Shown here piece by piece: positions 31,101-43,240 of a stretch of DNA of 64,000 nucleotides (the stretch's first letter is position 1; every line of letters begins with the position of its first letter). Origin of the DNA: Yponomeuta sedellus (Eukaryota > Arthropoda > Insecta > Lepidoptera > Yponomeutidae); assembly GCA_934045075.1 (NCBI GenBank), contig OW203732.1:14114201-14178200 (forward strand), in the 5' to 3' direction. The notes under the pieces are model-generated. The model made no database searches. It worked only from the letters and a program-made list of their open reading frames with translations, and had not been told where the DNA came from. The translations under genes were made by a program, and so were the position numbers.

Positions 31101-31660
31101 CCATTACTATAGATAAATAAAGAACACTTTGTTATACAAAAAGACGGAGACAAGAAAGAAATCACGGAGGAGTTCATTCGTAACATTAATGTACCTAACA
31201 GTATTAGGAATGTGTCGGTAACCATTCATCATACTTCACACTACGTATGATTAATATTTATCGAGTACCACTATGTACGATATCCTGTTAACATCATTGA
31301 ATTAAATTCTCCATTCATAAACGAGTCAATCGATAACATCTTATTGCCTGTAATCACCATTAAGCATCTTCCCACACGTCATGTTATCGTAATGATAATA
31401 AGTTAAAAAAACAAAATGTTTTCCAGGAAGTATTTGCTCATCGCAGCACGCAGAATCCGAGTTTTCCCGGATCCTCGAGGCTGTTAAACTTGCGCGAGAG
31501 TTGGTGTACTTTAAAATACCCAGAATTAAGAGGCCGTTCTGTATAAGTTTAGCAATAATAAGGTTCTTTTTTACTTTAGGTTCTAGGAAAGTGTAACAAA
31601 ATAAAATCCGGAAAGTGTGGCCTAATGTGATTTACTTCTCGTACACGGTTACTAGAATGT
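31101..31660. other. Unassigned
   Basis: Nothing recognised, apart from a possible LINE-tail remnant at 31,105-31,140 (taaataaagaacactttg, inverted). Confidence 0.35.
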
Positions 31661-31664
31661 ATTA

Positions 31665-31810
31665 CGTCTAATCGCGATTATTTATTGGGTAAAACGTAAT
31701 TACCTTATTTCCCGACGTTTCGGCAGCGTTACAGTACGGCATTGCGAATAGACCCGATTAATAGGTTACTATGTACCATTGTACCTATGACTATCGCGAT
31801 TTAATAAGAA
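31665..31810. mobile_element. Z-type inverted-repeat element
   Basis: 'gtctaatcgcgattatttat' + tgggtaaaacgtaattacc, then 'tcccgacgtttcggcagcgt', and a degenerate right end. This is the widespread family seen complete at 36,878-37,012. Confidence 0.65.
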
Positions 31811-31854
31811 TTACTTCTCGTATTTGCCTGCGGACATTAGGATTTACTCATGTT

Positions 31855-31995
31855 GCTTTCCTTCACTTTCAGCGAGTGGGATTACTACTATAACTTCACA
31901 AATGTACATATCTTAGAAAACCAAGTCATTGGTACGGGCTTTGAACCCACGCCTTCTGATTGAGAAGACGGCGTTCTACCGCTCCGCTGCCTCTT
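31855..31995 (-). mobile_element. SINE family E, head and body
   Basis: The minus strand reads agaggcagcggagcggtaga, a B box cgtgggttcaaagcccg and the body caatgacttggttttctaag. Confidence 0.75.
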
Positions 31996-32186
31996 GTATC
32001 CTTTTCGCTTTTCGCTCTGCGATCTTTGTATCCCCTTAACATGCAAGAGTTATATAATATGAGCATTTTATCGCTATAGCGGACCGGTCCGCGTGTTTAT
32101 CTTACCGCCGGTGATGTAAATGGCATCACATCACACGGCTCGACTGACCGTTGACAGGTGACTATCTTGAAATTCACTGTCCTCTT

Positions 32187-32305
32187 CATGGAATCAAATT
32201 GTAGTCGTAGCCTTCAATTTGATTCCATGAATATTTTGATCGTAGCCTTACAATCCCTAGTTACTAATGATTTTGATCGTAGCCTTACAATCCCTAGTTA
32301 CTAAT
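32187..32305. repeat. 15-bp perfect hairpin plus 37-bp tandem duplicate
   Basis: CATGGAATCAAATTG (32,187-32,201) pairs with CAATTTGATTCCATG (32,215-32,229). Next, 'attttgatcgtagccttaca' + atccctagttactaatg occurs twice in tandem. The word 'gtcgtagcctt' also sits in the hairpin loop. Confidence 0.85.
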
Positions 32306-32341
32306 GCTATTAGTATATAATGACGTAAGAATTTACTGTCG

Positions 32342-32575
32342 CTATCAACCCTTTATATGCCCCCACTGCTGGGGCACGAGTCTCTTCCTGTATCACAGGA
32401 AGGTTAGGCCCTACTCCACCGCGGGGGCCAAGTCCGGGTTTGTGGAAGATTGCAAGACAGTGGCGGGCCTTATTGTGAGAAGTTGTCAAGCCTAAGGCCT
32501 CTGACATGGCTTAACGACTGCCTTTACATGACAGCCGGCACCAACGGCTTAACGTGCCTTGCGAAGCACGGCAAT
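32342..32575 (-). mobile_element. 5S-headed SINE, 5' truncated
   Basis: It runs from 'tatcaaccctttatatgccc' to 'acgtgccttgcgaagcacgg', with a 10-bp loss near 'gtcaagcctaaggcctctga'. Confidence 0.85.
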
Positions 32576-32844
32576 TTACTGTAATTTTTGCCAAATTGAT
32601 TGATCGTGAAGCTAGTTTGGGTGAAAATCGCTGACTAACTCTTTATGTAGTGAATTACTACCTACTTTTAGTATTTTGAAAACTGTTCGCATTATCGCCT
32701 GGCTGAAATGTACATCTTTTTTACAAATTCATCATTAAAATAAGAGAGTTCAATTTTTACATTGAACTACGATAAATTTTTTAAGTTAAATTGTATATTT
32801 TTTTCACAAAGAGATATTATGGGCATTACCCCCTATGATAGCAC

Positions 32845-32915
32845 AACGTGGCGCTCTTTAGGGGAGGGCTATGTCCAGCAGTGGACTAGTATAGCCTGAC
32901 GACGACGACGACGAA
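32845..32915 (+). mobile_element. LINE 3'-end fragment
   Basis: 'gagggctatgtccagcagtg' + gactagtatagcctgacgacgacg is the same end as at 14,493 and 42,103. Confidence 0.7.
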
Positions 32916-33059
32916 AGAGATAAATAGAGAGAGAAAGATAAGATGAGAGAGCGTATACAGTAAAGATGCTTAATATAATAATATAATTTATTCTAATATT
33001 TTTTATGAAGTCTCTAAACGTCTCTGTCGTTCACAGAGCACAGGCCTTCTTTCAAAGAG

Positions 33060-33290
33060 ATAATATGGGCGTAGTATTTCTAAATGATTCGCGACAGTAT
33101 GGGCGTAATTATCACGCGTGCCCACCGCGGTTTGGCAATTTCAAGCACTGACGTAGTTGAACACCTCAGGTATTCAAGTTCCCTCACGATGTTTTCCTTC
33201 ACCTTTACATGCCCGCACTGGGAATCGAACCTGGGTCTCTCGCTTCCGAGTCCATTGTTCTACCCACTGGGTCACCGCCACTAATAATTA
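33060..33290 (-). mobile_element. SINE family E, nearly complete but rearranged
   Basis: The minus strand has a tRNA-like head with B box caggttcgattccc, the body aaggaaaacatcgtgaggga, then caaccgcggtgggcacgcgtg-like and 'taattacgcccatact'. Confidence 0.65.
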
Positions 33291-33476
33291 TTCTTGTAAA
33301 ATTTCACAGTACCACATAAACCTTAGCATGTGTGCGTGTGCATACGACATAAGTAAAGCTTAGCGTGTAGTTAACTGGTCTAAGGCTACTGTAAAACAAT
33401 GCTATACTAGCTAAAATATTAAATTTACTTTTAATGACTCGCAATGATTATTCAAATTATAAATTACTAGCTGACC

Positions 33477-33632
33477 TAGCGAACTTTGTACCGCCTACCA
33501 TCGATTCTTAATTTTTTTTAATTCGTTCTCTCCCTAAGAACTTCAAGAAATACTCTAAAAAAAAGATTAGCAAAATCGGTTCAGCTGCTCTCGACATTTG
33601 CGCTTACCAATACATTCAGCGATTCATTTTTA
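33477..33632 (-). mobile_element. Helitron-like element, 3' half
   Basis: The minus strand ends ttcgctaggtcagCTAG|T and contains 'ttcttagggagagaacgaat'. It is a relative of 23,141-23,276 and 41,515-41,675. Confidence 0.65.
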
Positions 33633-34168
33633 TATTACCTATGGAAGATGAGACATTCATTTATAACATTGAACCTTACGCAATACCAGATTTCCACAAG
33701 GATTTTAAAAAGCTGCCAGTGAGACCTCCTAAATCCAAGATAAAATTAGAGAAATAAAAGTAATGAAGTATCAAAGACAAATAACGTAAGACTGTGTGTC
33801 TAGGTCATCATCATCTGTACCTTATTACATCGTTAATACACTGTTAAACAATTAAAGGGTTTACAATCTGAAATCGCAATTTGATTTAAACACTGTGGTT
33901 AACCAACGCTATCGAAGCTCACTAAAATATGATGGCTCAGGGTAACAATAAGCGATAGCGCAGAGTCACGACGTGAGTCTCACGCGCATCCTTGATGTAT
34001 CACCTGCTTGAAGTGGTGACCCCTGAATCCATACCAATTACTCTAATATTATAAAACCAGAAGAGTCGTTGATAGACCAAGAGCTATTGTCCCTTCTCTC
34101 ACCTGTGGGTCAGTGACCCTGACGCGCTTAATCGTATCGATTATCAAGTCTTCAATGGGAGATGTTGA
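33633..34168. other. Unassigned
   Basis: Nothing recognised. Confidence 0.35.
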
Positions 34169-34240
34169 CGTAATAGCTAACCAGGAGCTTCTCAATCAAG
34201 AGGTGTCCGGTTTGATTCCCAGTAGTATATTTATTTTTTA
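34169..34240 (+). mobile_element. tRNA-like SINE head
   Basis: 'taatagctaaccaggagctt' + ctcaatcaagaggtgtccggtttgattccc has A/B-box spacing of a tRNA but matches none of the other families closely. The 128-codon frame running across it is not a gene. Confidence 0.4.
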
Positions 34241-34719
34241 TAATTATTGCACTTCCGCTGCGAGTGATAGCAGTTACCGGCACATAGCGTATGTCAAACA
34301 TTTTTATGCCTTTTCTGTCAAACCTCTTGTTCTACCTATGAAACAATACTTTATTTTGAAAACACAATTCGGCGCGCCAAGGTTTCCTCGGGATACTAAT
34401 TCAATAAGCCACTCGAATCCTTTCACTGGCGGAGCAGCCACGAACTGCACATTAAGGCATCAAACGAATAGGATAGGCGTCATAACTCCTCTACAGTGAC
34501 GCAAATTACTGGTTACTCAAGTTAACAATTGACGGTCCTATTTTTTTTTTTAAAAAAGGTCCTGCCACTATTTATACTGTGGCAACGTTTATGTTAGTAG
34601 AAATAATTTTTGTATCATTTAATTATTAAACATAAAAAGTACCAATATAAACTCATTCTAATGGGTTGAAATGTTTGTCCGTCTTTCCTTCTCCATCTTT
34701 TTTCCCTTACGTTCTTCTT

Positions 34720-34895
34720 TTCTTTTTTCGTCATATTTTTACCTTTATTTTTCATCATTTTTTTATTTAAAAACCCATTAACAACTATAATGTTATCGAA
34801 GGGATTAGTATTGAAGTCTATACGGGTGCTACCAACGGGGATTAGGCCCAAAACCTCTGTCTTGGTAGTCAAGTGTGTTACCGTCTAACGGCAAT
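34720..34895 (-). mobile_element. tRNA-headed SINE related to family D
   Basis: The minus strand reads 'gacggtaacacacttgacta' + ccaagacagaggttttgggcctaatcccc, close to the family D head. Confidence 0.5.
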
Positions 34896-34896
34896 G

Positions 34897-35090
34897 ACAA
34901 TTGGTAGCTCGGTGGGGCGCAGCGGTTTGGCACGCTGACTGTAAAACCGAAGGTCTCGGGTTCAATCCCCGGCCGAGTCAAACTAGGAAACGAACTTTTC
35001 TAGTGTTTCTCGGGTCTTGGATGTTCTCTATGTATTTATTGTATTAAATCTACCGTCGAGTTAGCACCTGCAACACACATCATTTAGTTG
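34897..35090 (+). mobile_element. SINE family F (tRNA-headed), single copy
   Basis: 'ggtggggcgcagcggtttgg' + cacgctgactgtaaaacc and the B box gggttcaatcccc form a tRNA-like head with a GTA-like anticodon position. It is followed by 'aactaggaaacgaacttttc' and an AT-rich tail. Confidence 0.6.
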
Positions 35091-35104
35091 TACTTAATAT
35101 GGGG

Positions 35105-35195
35105 CTAACGAGATCGGTGGAGTATGAGCTAACCTTCCTGCTATGCAGGAAGAGACCCGTGCCCCAACAGTGGGGACATACAAGGGTTGATATCG
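35105..35195 (+). mobile_element. 5S-headed SINE, 3' fragment
   Basis: It runs from 'gtggagtatgagctaacctt' to the exact family end 'tacaagggttgatatcgag'. Confidence 0.85.
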
Positions 35196-35979
35196 AGATC
35201 TGTGCAATATGTCCATAAATATTTAGTCATATTAATTAATTAATTAATTTATTTATTTATTATTAATGAGATAAAGTTTTGTCGTTCTACTGGAGTTTAC
35301 TCTACAACACATAAATAAAACTAACGAAACATAGTCGTAGCCTCACAACTAGCACCTCCTTTCAGCGTAATATCCAAAGCTAATTTGCGTGCGCGCAAAC
35401 ATCTGAAAGGAAAGTCCACTTTTGTCTACAACCCATGGAAAGCCTAACGAATCAGCCTCGTCCATTCAAAAAACATGTGCACGCCCTCGGTACTCAGCGC
35501 CGAAAGTGAAATTTTTGACAATATTTATTCTTGGCCGGATCACTTACATACTTTTTAACAGTTACGCAATGTATGTTCTCCATGTAAATAGCCATCGACG
35601 ACAAAATAAAATGACCATTTTGTAGTAAAACTCTCTTTGTACTTAAGATGCACTAAATATGAATGAATGAATGAAAATTCTTTTCTGCACTAAAAACAAA
35701 TTTATCCAAAGGCGGGCTTAATACTAGATAATATTTTCTTGCAGCTAACCCACGATAATGCAAATAGTGGAATGGGTAGTGCCAGTAAACAATGTAATAT
35801 AGGAGTGATTTATTACATAAACTAGGTTAACTAAATATTACAAATATAATTTAAATACACATAAGTATATAAAATAGCACGAAAAATATAAAATTATACT
35901 CAAATACATATTTACTGCAATCTACATACCTACATACTAATAATCAATATTACTTAGATACAATACTATAATAATACTA
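35196..35979. other. Unassigned
   Basis: A short (taat)n stretch lies at 35,237-35,262 and 'gaatgaatgaatgaa' near 35,660. Nothing else is recognised. Confidence 0.35.
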
Positions 35980-36656
<677 letters not shown>

Positions 36657-36877
36657 ATACTACATAGATACTGGATAACTCTATTGAAGCCCAATGTCAT
36701 GTCATGAACCTTCTCTCTAAACACGTCTACAGAAGGATACTGGCGAATGTTCTAAGGTAAAGCGTATATAGCATGCCTCTATCTGTCACGCGTGAGAAAG
36801 AGACAGAAAACCACCCCGTCCAATGCTCACGTAGCAGGTGAGAGCGAGATGAAACTTAGGTAGTTATATATTGAACG

Positions 36878-37012
36878 GGTCTAATCGCGATTATTTATTA
36901 GGTAAAACATAATTACCTTATATCCCGACGTTTCGGCAGCGTTACAGTTGCCGTGGTCTCAGGTAGACATTACGTTTTACCCAATAAATAATCGCGATTA
37001 GACCCGTCCAAT
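36878..37012. mobile_element. Z-type inverted-repeat element, complete
   Basis: The left end 'cgggtctaatcgcgattatt' + tattaggtaaaac and the right end 'ttttacccaataaataatcg' + cgattagacccg are inverted copies, with 'cccgacgtttcggcagcgtt' between them. Fragments lie at 31,025, 31,665, 41,985, 46,565, 51,160 and 51,895. Confidence 0.75.
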
Positions 37013-37018
37013 ATAATA

Positions 37019-37217
37019 GGGGTTAAAGTATGAAATTGACGTTTTATTGCAATAGGTTCTTTGAATTGACATAGAATCTTCATGGTTTGAGGTTTTCGAA
37101 TGAAACTTTTTTCAAATGGTTTCTATGATGTTCTTTTTTTAAAAAATGTGAAACATTTGAATATCGACTTTCAATTGTTTTTGTTATTCAATTTAGACAA
37201 GAACATACTTTAACCCC
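37019..37217. mobile_element. Mariner-type MITE (199 bp)
   Basis: Perfect 14-bp terminal repeats, GGGGTTAAAGTATG and CATACTTTAACCCC, are flanked by TA on both sides (37,017-37,018 and 37,218-37,219). It lies 7 bp from the Z-type element. Confidence 0.8.
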
Positions 37218-37485
37218 TAATATAAATAAACTTCCTAGTTAGACAAACCTTGTGGCAATGAGTATCGCGAATCGTTAAGAAATAACTAGGAAGCTTGTAA
37301 CGCTATCGGCTTATTTCCATTGCTTTCTCTATTTACAGTTTGGTGCAATCATACCTAATATTTTATATAAGAAACTCGTGTGTTTGTTAAAGAAATCCTC
37401 TGAAAAGGCTTCATCAATTTTTTATTTTTATTTTCATGTATAATATTATGTATATTGGTAGGTCTGAGAATAGCTCGTAGGCTAA

Positions 37486-37853
37486 AGGCCTGCGCAGACG
37501 AGGGACTTTTGTTCCCAAGAGACAAAAGTCCCTAGTCTGTAACAAATGTCCTCCCAGTACTTGTCGCAGACTCAACGCCTACGGTGTTGAGAAATTGAGT
37601 AATGGAAGTACGCTATGGAAGCAAATATTATGATATTACTTTGTGTTGTAATTTACATGAAGTTGAAAAAGAAAAGGCGTTTTAAAATAAAACGCCGAAC
37701 TTCTGTCCAGTCCGGTCTCTTCATGTCCTCGGTAACTAGAGGGACTTTTTGTACTTTTAGTCATTCATGTGCGTTATTCGATACAATTTATAAGAGATCT
37801 ATATCGACGGACAAAAAATTACCCAGGGGATAGTCCCTCGTCTGCGCAGGGCT
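37486..37853. mobile_element. PIF/Harbinger-type non-autonomous element (368 bp)
   Basis: The 22-bp terminal repeats (AGGCCTGCGCAGACGAGGGA-CT left; inverse on the right, one mismatch) are flanked by TAA (37,483-37,485 and 37,854-37,856). An internal frame starting at 37,615 encodes MILLCVVIYMKLKKKRRFKI then KRR, a hydrophobic-then-basic N-terminus as seen in Harbinger transposases. This suggests an internally deleted copy of an autonomous element. Confidence 0.8.
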
Positions 37854-37856
37854 TAA

Positions 37857-38767
37857 TTAATATGGTGAAACAACGTTTGGCGTCAGCTAGTTTTAATACA
37901 ATTATTGTATAATTTACGTCGTTGCAAATAAGACTCTCCTGTGAGTTCAGTACATCTCTGCCAACGTTCGTTTGTGCCTACGCACCAGTGTAGAGAACAT
38001 ACCTTCTCCCAGAGAGAGAGGTAATTCGTTTGTTTTCTAAGCAGTAAATATTTTGTTACATCGAAAGAGCGTAATTTCAAATTGATGGAAAGTCAAAGCT
38101 TTTATTAGACCGAATCAACATAGTAATGAGCGTCCCTCTTACTTGTTTACTCGTTGCTACTTTTACTTTCATATCTTCGAAGGGTTTCCAGAGAAGCTGC
38201 AATGTTATGCTGCCTACGCAGACACTGATTTGTCACTTCCTTACCTGCTTTAATAAAAAATCGCACTTCAAGAAAAACACGCGCAAAAACAAAGAGGTCT
38301 TATGCACCTCATCAACTGGCGTTGGCTACATATATGTACGACCTTCAAATGGGTATCTTTGAGTACCTTTTGTGGTAAAAAAATATCTCTGAACACATTT
38401 AAGATAATAAGATAATTTATTTATTCATCAAAATCAGAGTTACACAGCTATGGTACAATAACATATGTAGATATTTTTGATATAAGGTTCCAGGGCTTAC
38501 ACTTAATAATGAATGCCTGAGGTTTAAACTTGGCAGGGCCTGTTGTATAGAGCATCAGTGTTTCTTCCATATTAATATTATAAAAAATTACAATAGAGCA
38601 ACAAATTGTTATTCACTAATGACGAAGTACCAAAAAGTAAATTTTATCAATTTGACCTATGATGTGACATAGATAAAGCTGTATTTTCAATGATTATTAC
38701 TTTATAAGATTTCAATAGCTAAATATAAAATGAACAAAGTGAAAACCTCCTCTTTTCTTAATTGGTT
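37857..38767. other. Unassigned
   Basis: A 78-codon plus-strand frame at 38,126-38,362 starts with a hydrophobic stretch, but no splice or homology support was found. Nothing else is recognised. Confidence 0.35.
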
Positions 38768-39151
38768 CGATATCAACCCTTGTATGTCCCCACTGCTGGG
38801 GCACGAGTCTTTTCCTGAATCGCAGAAAGGTTATGCTATACTCCACCACAGGGGTCAAGCCCGGGTTGGTCGAGGATTATAAGACAGTGGCGGGCCTTAC
38901 TGACAGAAGTCAGAAGTTATCAAGCCGCCCTTAAGGCCTCTGACATGGCTCAACGACTGCTTTTACATGACAGCCGGCACCAACGGCTTAGCTTGCCTTG
39001 CAATGCACGGAAGCCCTCTTAAAGTGGTACAAGATGTTATTTTCTAGTGTGATTTTTACCCCGGTCTCTCATCCTGCCCCGGACCGTGCCTGTTGTTGCT
39101 TAACTAAAGTGATTGATTCCAACGATCGACTAGGCCACGAGCGCTTCCTTG
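38768..39151 (-). mobile_element. 5S-headed SINE, full length
   Basis: This copy of about 384 bp has an 8-bp target duplication aattggtt (38,760-38,767 and 39,152-39,159). The head on the minus strand reads 'gcgctcgtggcctagtcgat' ... agttaagcaacaacaggcac. It carries a small duplication (acagaagtcagaagtt) and several substitutions in the box C region. Confidence 0.85.
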
Positions 39152-39323
39152 AATTGGTTAAAATACCTAAATATATTGCATTTATATCATACGATTTATT
39201 TATTCATTAAAGTGCTATCACTTCTACTTAGCGGTCCTAGAGACGCTCATAAAACGACCAGTATAGGGACAATAGATGAGCTTGAAATGAAGGCGTAAAA
39301 TCGGCTTTGCCACTCATAAGTAA

Positions 39324-39531
39324 CTAACTGTGCACCGCGGTGTTACCCACGGTTTATCGATTTTCTCCTGGGAATAAGATATTTCCCTGCAGTAAAACGT
39401 AGCCTATGTGTTAATCCAGGGTGCCAGCTAATTCTATAACAAATTTTGTTATAATTGCTCCAGCCGCTTAGACTTGAAGAAGTAACAAACATTCACACTC
39501 ACAAACTTTCGCCTTCATAATATTAGTGTGA
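39324..39531 (-). mobile_element. Non-autonomous Helitron-like element
   Basis: The minus strand starts A|TCACACTAATATTATGAAGG and ends tgcacagttagt, a mutated CTAG end. It is homologous to 5,658-5,846. Confidence 0.7.
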
Positions 39532-39544
39532 TTATAGCGTAAAG

Positions 39545-39790
39545 TGTGATGTTGTAACGGTGCAAACCTTTTTACACCATTTCCATTTCTTTTTCTATCT
39601 ATCATTTTCAAATATTTAAATTACGTCACACATTCTTCGATTTCCCTCATTTTTCATCACTACTAATTTACTCTTCCACCAGATCTGACTATTTTACCTG
39701 CTTATCCGTTTTTATCCAGTTTTTCTGTTGTATTATACTACTAAATTCTACAAATAAAACAACACCTGAAGTTATTCCAGTTCTTATTAT
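39545..39790 (-). repeat. Dispersed repeat R, copy 2
   Basis: This is the reverse complement of 5,965-6,220. It starts directly beside the Helitron end. Confidence 0.7.
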
Positions 39791-40654
39791 TTGTAAAGGA
39801 TATACAGCATTACAATGTGATGTGATAACAAGAACTCCAGCAGGATTGATGATAACTTAGGTTTTTAGTTTCCGCAGAGTAGTTGAGGCATGATGGCAAA
39901 CTCTTTTGTCAAAATTACTTCCAAAAATTCCTTTGTCAATTGCATCAATGCAGAAATAAGTGGAGTAATCATTTGCAGTTCCGAACTCACCTTTCCTATG
40001 TCTCTTAAGTGCATCTGAGATCATCAGGTCGGTGTTTCGCTTTCACTTGTCAAATGGAATGTTAGATAACGCTTCCGAACATGTCCTTGTGTAATTTTCC
40101 TTACACGTTATGGTAAACTTTGCCTTTGACTCGTAGGTTACAATGTATAGCGTTTGTCTGTTTCGGGGCGCTTGAATGCCTACGCTGAACAACTTGTCTT
40201 TCTTATGATTTACTATTTAGACATATGAAAAATTTACTAAAAAATCTTTATTTATCCGTCACATAACCTCTTGGATTTAACGTACAGGTTACAAACAAAA
40301 CGAGATAGAAACTGAACGAGAGTAAAAATCTGTAATAAATAAATGTTGTATATAAATTACTACAAGATAATTAAAAATTTAGCTATGTGGAAGCGATATT
40401 TCACAGTGTTTTTCCATTCATACAAAATTTATACACACAGACAGTAAAAGGTTGATTTGTGAGTTCAGAGCGAATCCTCACTAGTTGCACTGCTGTTGTG
40501 GACGATAATATTCTTAGTAACTGAATTTATGAGAGTAATAAAAACTTTCGCGCAATACAATTACTTCTCCTGATTCAAGGATACGTGTACTCTGGGCTGT
40601 GGAAAACATATATATAAAATGAGGCCATTTTTACATACAATAAATCAAGGAGGA
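39791..40654. other. Unassigned
   Basis: Nothing recognised. Confidence 0.35.
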
Positions 40655-40745
40655 GTTGTCGGCCTTCGGTGGGAATCGGACCCAAGACCCATTTTGGTAC
40701 TCAGGTGTGTTAATCGCTACGCATTCAAAAAGATTACAATTTTCA
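40655..40745 (-). mobile_element. tRNA-like SINE head
   Basis: The minus strand reads 'gtagcgattaacacacctga' + gtaccaaaatgggtcttgggtccgattccc, resembling the head at 34,720-34,895. Confidence 0.45.
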
Positions 40746-41514
40746 AGTAGTAGATCTGTGTCCAATTGGATAATAAGACTACATGGGTTATCTTAGATTA
40801 AACAGACAGCTTATAACCGCTCTATGAGGTTCTTACTTTTTTTGCTTATATCCTGTAGACCCTCATTATATCCTGTAGTGTCCTAATAAGCGATCTCTGC
40901 TTGCTGCGGACTTGAGTGGCTATTTCTAGCATTTCCAATTCCAAACCAAGAATTTTCGCCTCTGAAGTAACAGATCGGTGTCAGATGGCTCTTTTAGGCG
41001 GGACGCCTCCTCTTTCTATTACCTGGAATTTGAAACAAGAGGCTCTTGATTTAACATTTTATTTCCGTAATGCACAGGCTCTTTGTTTCAAATACATAAG
41101 ACATACAGGATAATTTATTTCAAATTTTTTTAATCAGATTTTCCATTTGCAATGACATCTTTGTAGTGAAGAAACGTAATTTTATTAAATGTAATGTTAT
41201 TCTATGAAAAGCAATGATTTACCATAAGCTGAGAGCGCGTGCAGCGCGAATGTAATAAAATTTTTTAAGCCTTGATATTCGAAAAATATAAACCTAAGCA
41301 AAACTCACTGAACTATAATTTTTGTACAACACATCTGTAATAAACTGGGATATTTTCAAATAAACGCATTTTTTAAACTAACCATGTATATTATTCCTCA
41401 GCAAAGCCATTCATACTAACTGGGTTCTTTTACAGTAAAAATACAGATAGTTATGTCTATAATATAAAATGAATCGCAGAATGTGTTGATGTGGGCTGAT
41501 TATAGATTATAGAT
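40746..41514. other. Unassigned, with a local inverted repeat
   Basis: 'tttgaaacaagaggctct' (41,030) and 'ggctctttgtttcaaata' (41,078) are inverted copies. No exon is supported. Confidence 0.4.
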
Positions 41515-41675
41515 ATAGAATGTGTTGGTAAGCGCAAATCCCGAGAGCAGCTGAACCGATTTTGCAAATTTTTTTTAGAATATTTCTTGAAGTACGAGGA
41601 TGGTTCTTACGGAGAGAAAAAAATAATAATAAAGAATCGACTGTTAGGCGGTACGAAGTTCGCTGGGTCAGCTAG
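41515..41675 (+). mobile_element. Helitron-like element, 3' half
   Basis: 'gcgcaaatcccgagagcagc' ... 'agaatcgactgttaggcggt' + acgaagttcgctgggtcagCTAG|T. It has the same end as 23,276 and 33,477. Confidence 0.7.
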
Positions 41676-41984
41676 TTATCAATAAAAACGCACGTGTACT
41701 ATATTAAAGTCGATAGAACCAGACGTTCCAACAGCGACTGCTATCAAAATAATCATAACTTTCAAAACTCACAATCCCATGTTCGAGCAAGTGTAATCGT
41801 GAGTTAAACGCACGGTTTCGTCGGAGGCGGCAAAAAAACGCCCATTGTTACACAGCGGGCAATGAATCGGGGACACATAAATTGTGGACGTTTTTTCGCA
41901 CAGTTACATTTACCCCACCTTTCTCGGCACAGAATTATTTTACTGTTTCTTCATCGTCATTCTCATCTATGATCTCATCGGCAG

Positions 41985-42095
41985 CGTTATGCCGCTGGCG
42001 ACGGTAGACTCTACCCAAGACCACGGCCACTGTAACGCTGCCGAAACGTCGGGAAATAAGTTGTACCTAAAAAATAATCGCGATTAGACCTGTTT
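41985..42095 (-). mobile_element. Z-type element, half
   Basis: 'aacgctgccgaaacgtcggg' + aaataag and 'aaataatcgcgattagacct' are the right half of the Z family. Confidence 0.6.
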
Positions 42096-42102
42096 AGATT
42101 AG

Positions 42103-42175
42103 AGCACAACCTGGCGCTCTTTGGGGGAGGTCCAGCAGTGGACTAGTATAGCCTGACAACGACTACGACGAAGAC
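42103..42175 (+). mobile_element. LINE 3'-end fragment
   Basis: 'caacctggcgctctttgggg' + gaggtccagcagtggactag. It is inserted in the Z-type element: the text resumes with 'gacccgtttaatatataac' of that family at 42,173. Confidence 0.65.
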
Positions 42176-42349
42176 CCGTTTAATATATAACTATGTACGA
42201 GTATCGAGAATCACTAAGAAATACTCATGTATGATATTGTTAGTCGTGGCTTACCTTAAAGCTGCTAAAGTCAAAAGTAGCGCAAAAACTGCGACTTAAT
42301 GAACCTTACATGTAAAACATCTCCATTTCAATACCTACATCGACTACTA

Positions 42350-42592
42350 CTAGTAGCATTTTTCCGAGCGCTTCCGTGCATGGCAAGGCACGTTAAGCTG
42401 TTGGTGCCCTTCTGTCATGTAATGGCAGTCGTTAAGCCAGGTCAGAGGCCTTATGAGCGACTTGATAACTTCTGACAAGGCACGCCACTGTCTTACAATC
42501 CTCCACCAACGGAGTAAGGCCATCCTGCGATGCAGGAAGAGACCCGTGCCGTAGCAGTGGGGACAACAAGAGTTCATATCGAATATAATATT
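42350..42592 (+). mobile_element. 5S-headed SINE, 5' truncated
   Basis: It runs from 'agcatttttccgagcgcttc' to 'gacaacaagagttcatatcg', with a ~20-bp deletion around the 'cggacttggcccccgtggtg' position. Confidence 0.85.
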
Positions 42593-43188
42593 AAAATACT
42601 TACACAATACTGTACTTCGTATTGAAAAAACTACTGCTTTTTAGAAGATAAGAGAATTTTTAAAACACCGCATATTGTAGAACTTCATGAATGTCATTGA
42701 TTGACGTGCATCTACATGTATTTTAGCAAAGTGGCGTAAGACAAGCCACTCTCTACATTGAGATGAACTATGACTGACTACCAGAAAAGCGCTCACTTTC
42801 TCTCCCTTATTGGGACAAAAGAGAAGGCGACCAATAAGGATCACACTAGAAAAGATCGACTAACAAGAAGCTGCGGCATCCGGCATGGTTAGCCTAATAA
42901 AACTGAAAGAATATGTCCCATCAAACATTTCCTTTTATCTATCCAGCTCATGAATAAGCCCTCTTCCTTCTCACGTAAATCCACTCGGCCCTCAGTTAAT
43001 CTCGTTTTCCGACGCATTTTATAAAAACATGATTACTTAAAACGTTTAAGAAACACCATATATACTAGTATAATTATATATATCGTCTGTATTGGAAACT
43101 CAACATAGTAAACACTACATGAACTATTGATACTGAGTTTATGGACTTTTTTTTAATAACTTCCATATAATACAAACACTTATCCTGG
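42593..43188. other. Unassigned
   Basis: Nothing recognised. Confidence 0.35.
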
Positions 43189-43240
43189 TCCCAAACTAGG
43201 ACACCCTAGTGGAGTTTTAATGGAATCATTTTTCAATTCC
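43189..43240 (-). mobile_element. SINE family D, 3' fragment
   Basis: 'ggtcccaaactaggacaccc' is the inverse of the family D segment gggtatcctagtttgggacc. Confidence 0.5.

Noticed and set aside
34113..34499. 128-codon frame
   Set aside because: It runs through a tRNA-like SINE head and unassigned DNA, with no coding composition or splice signals.
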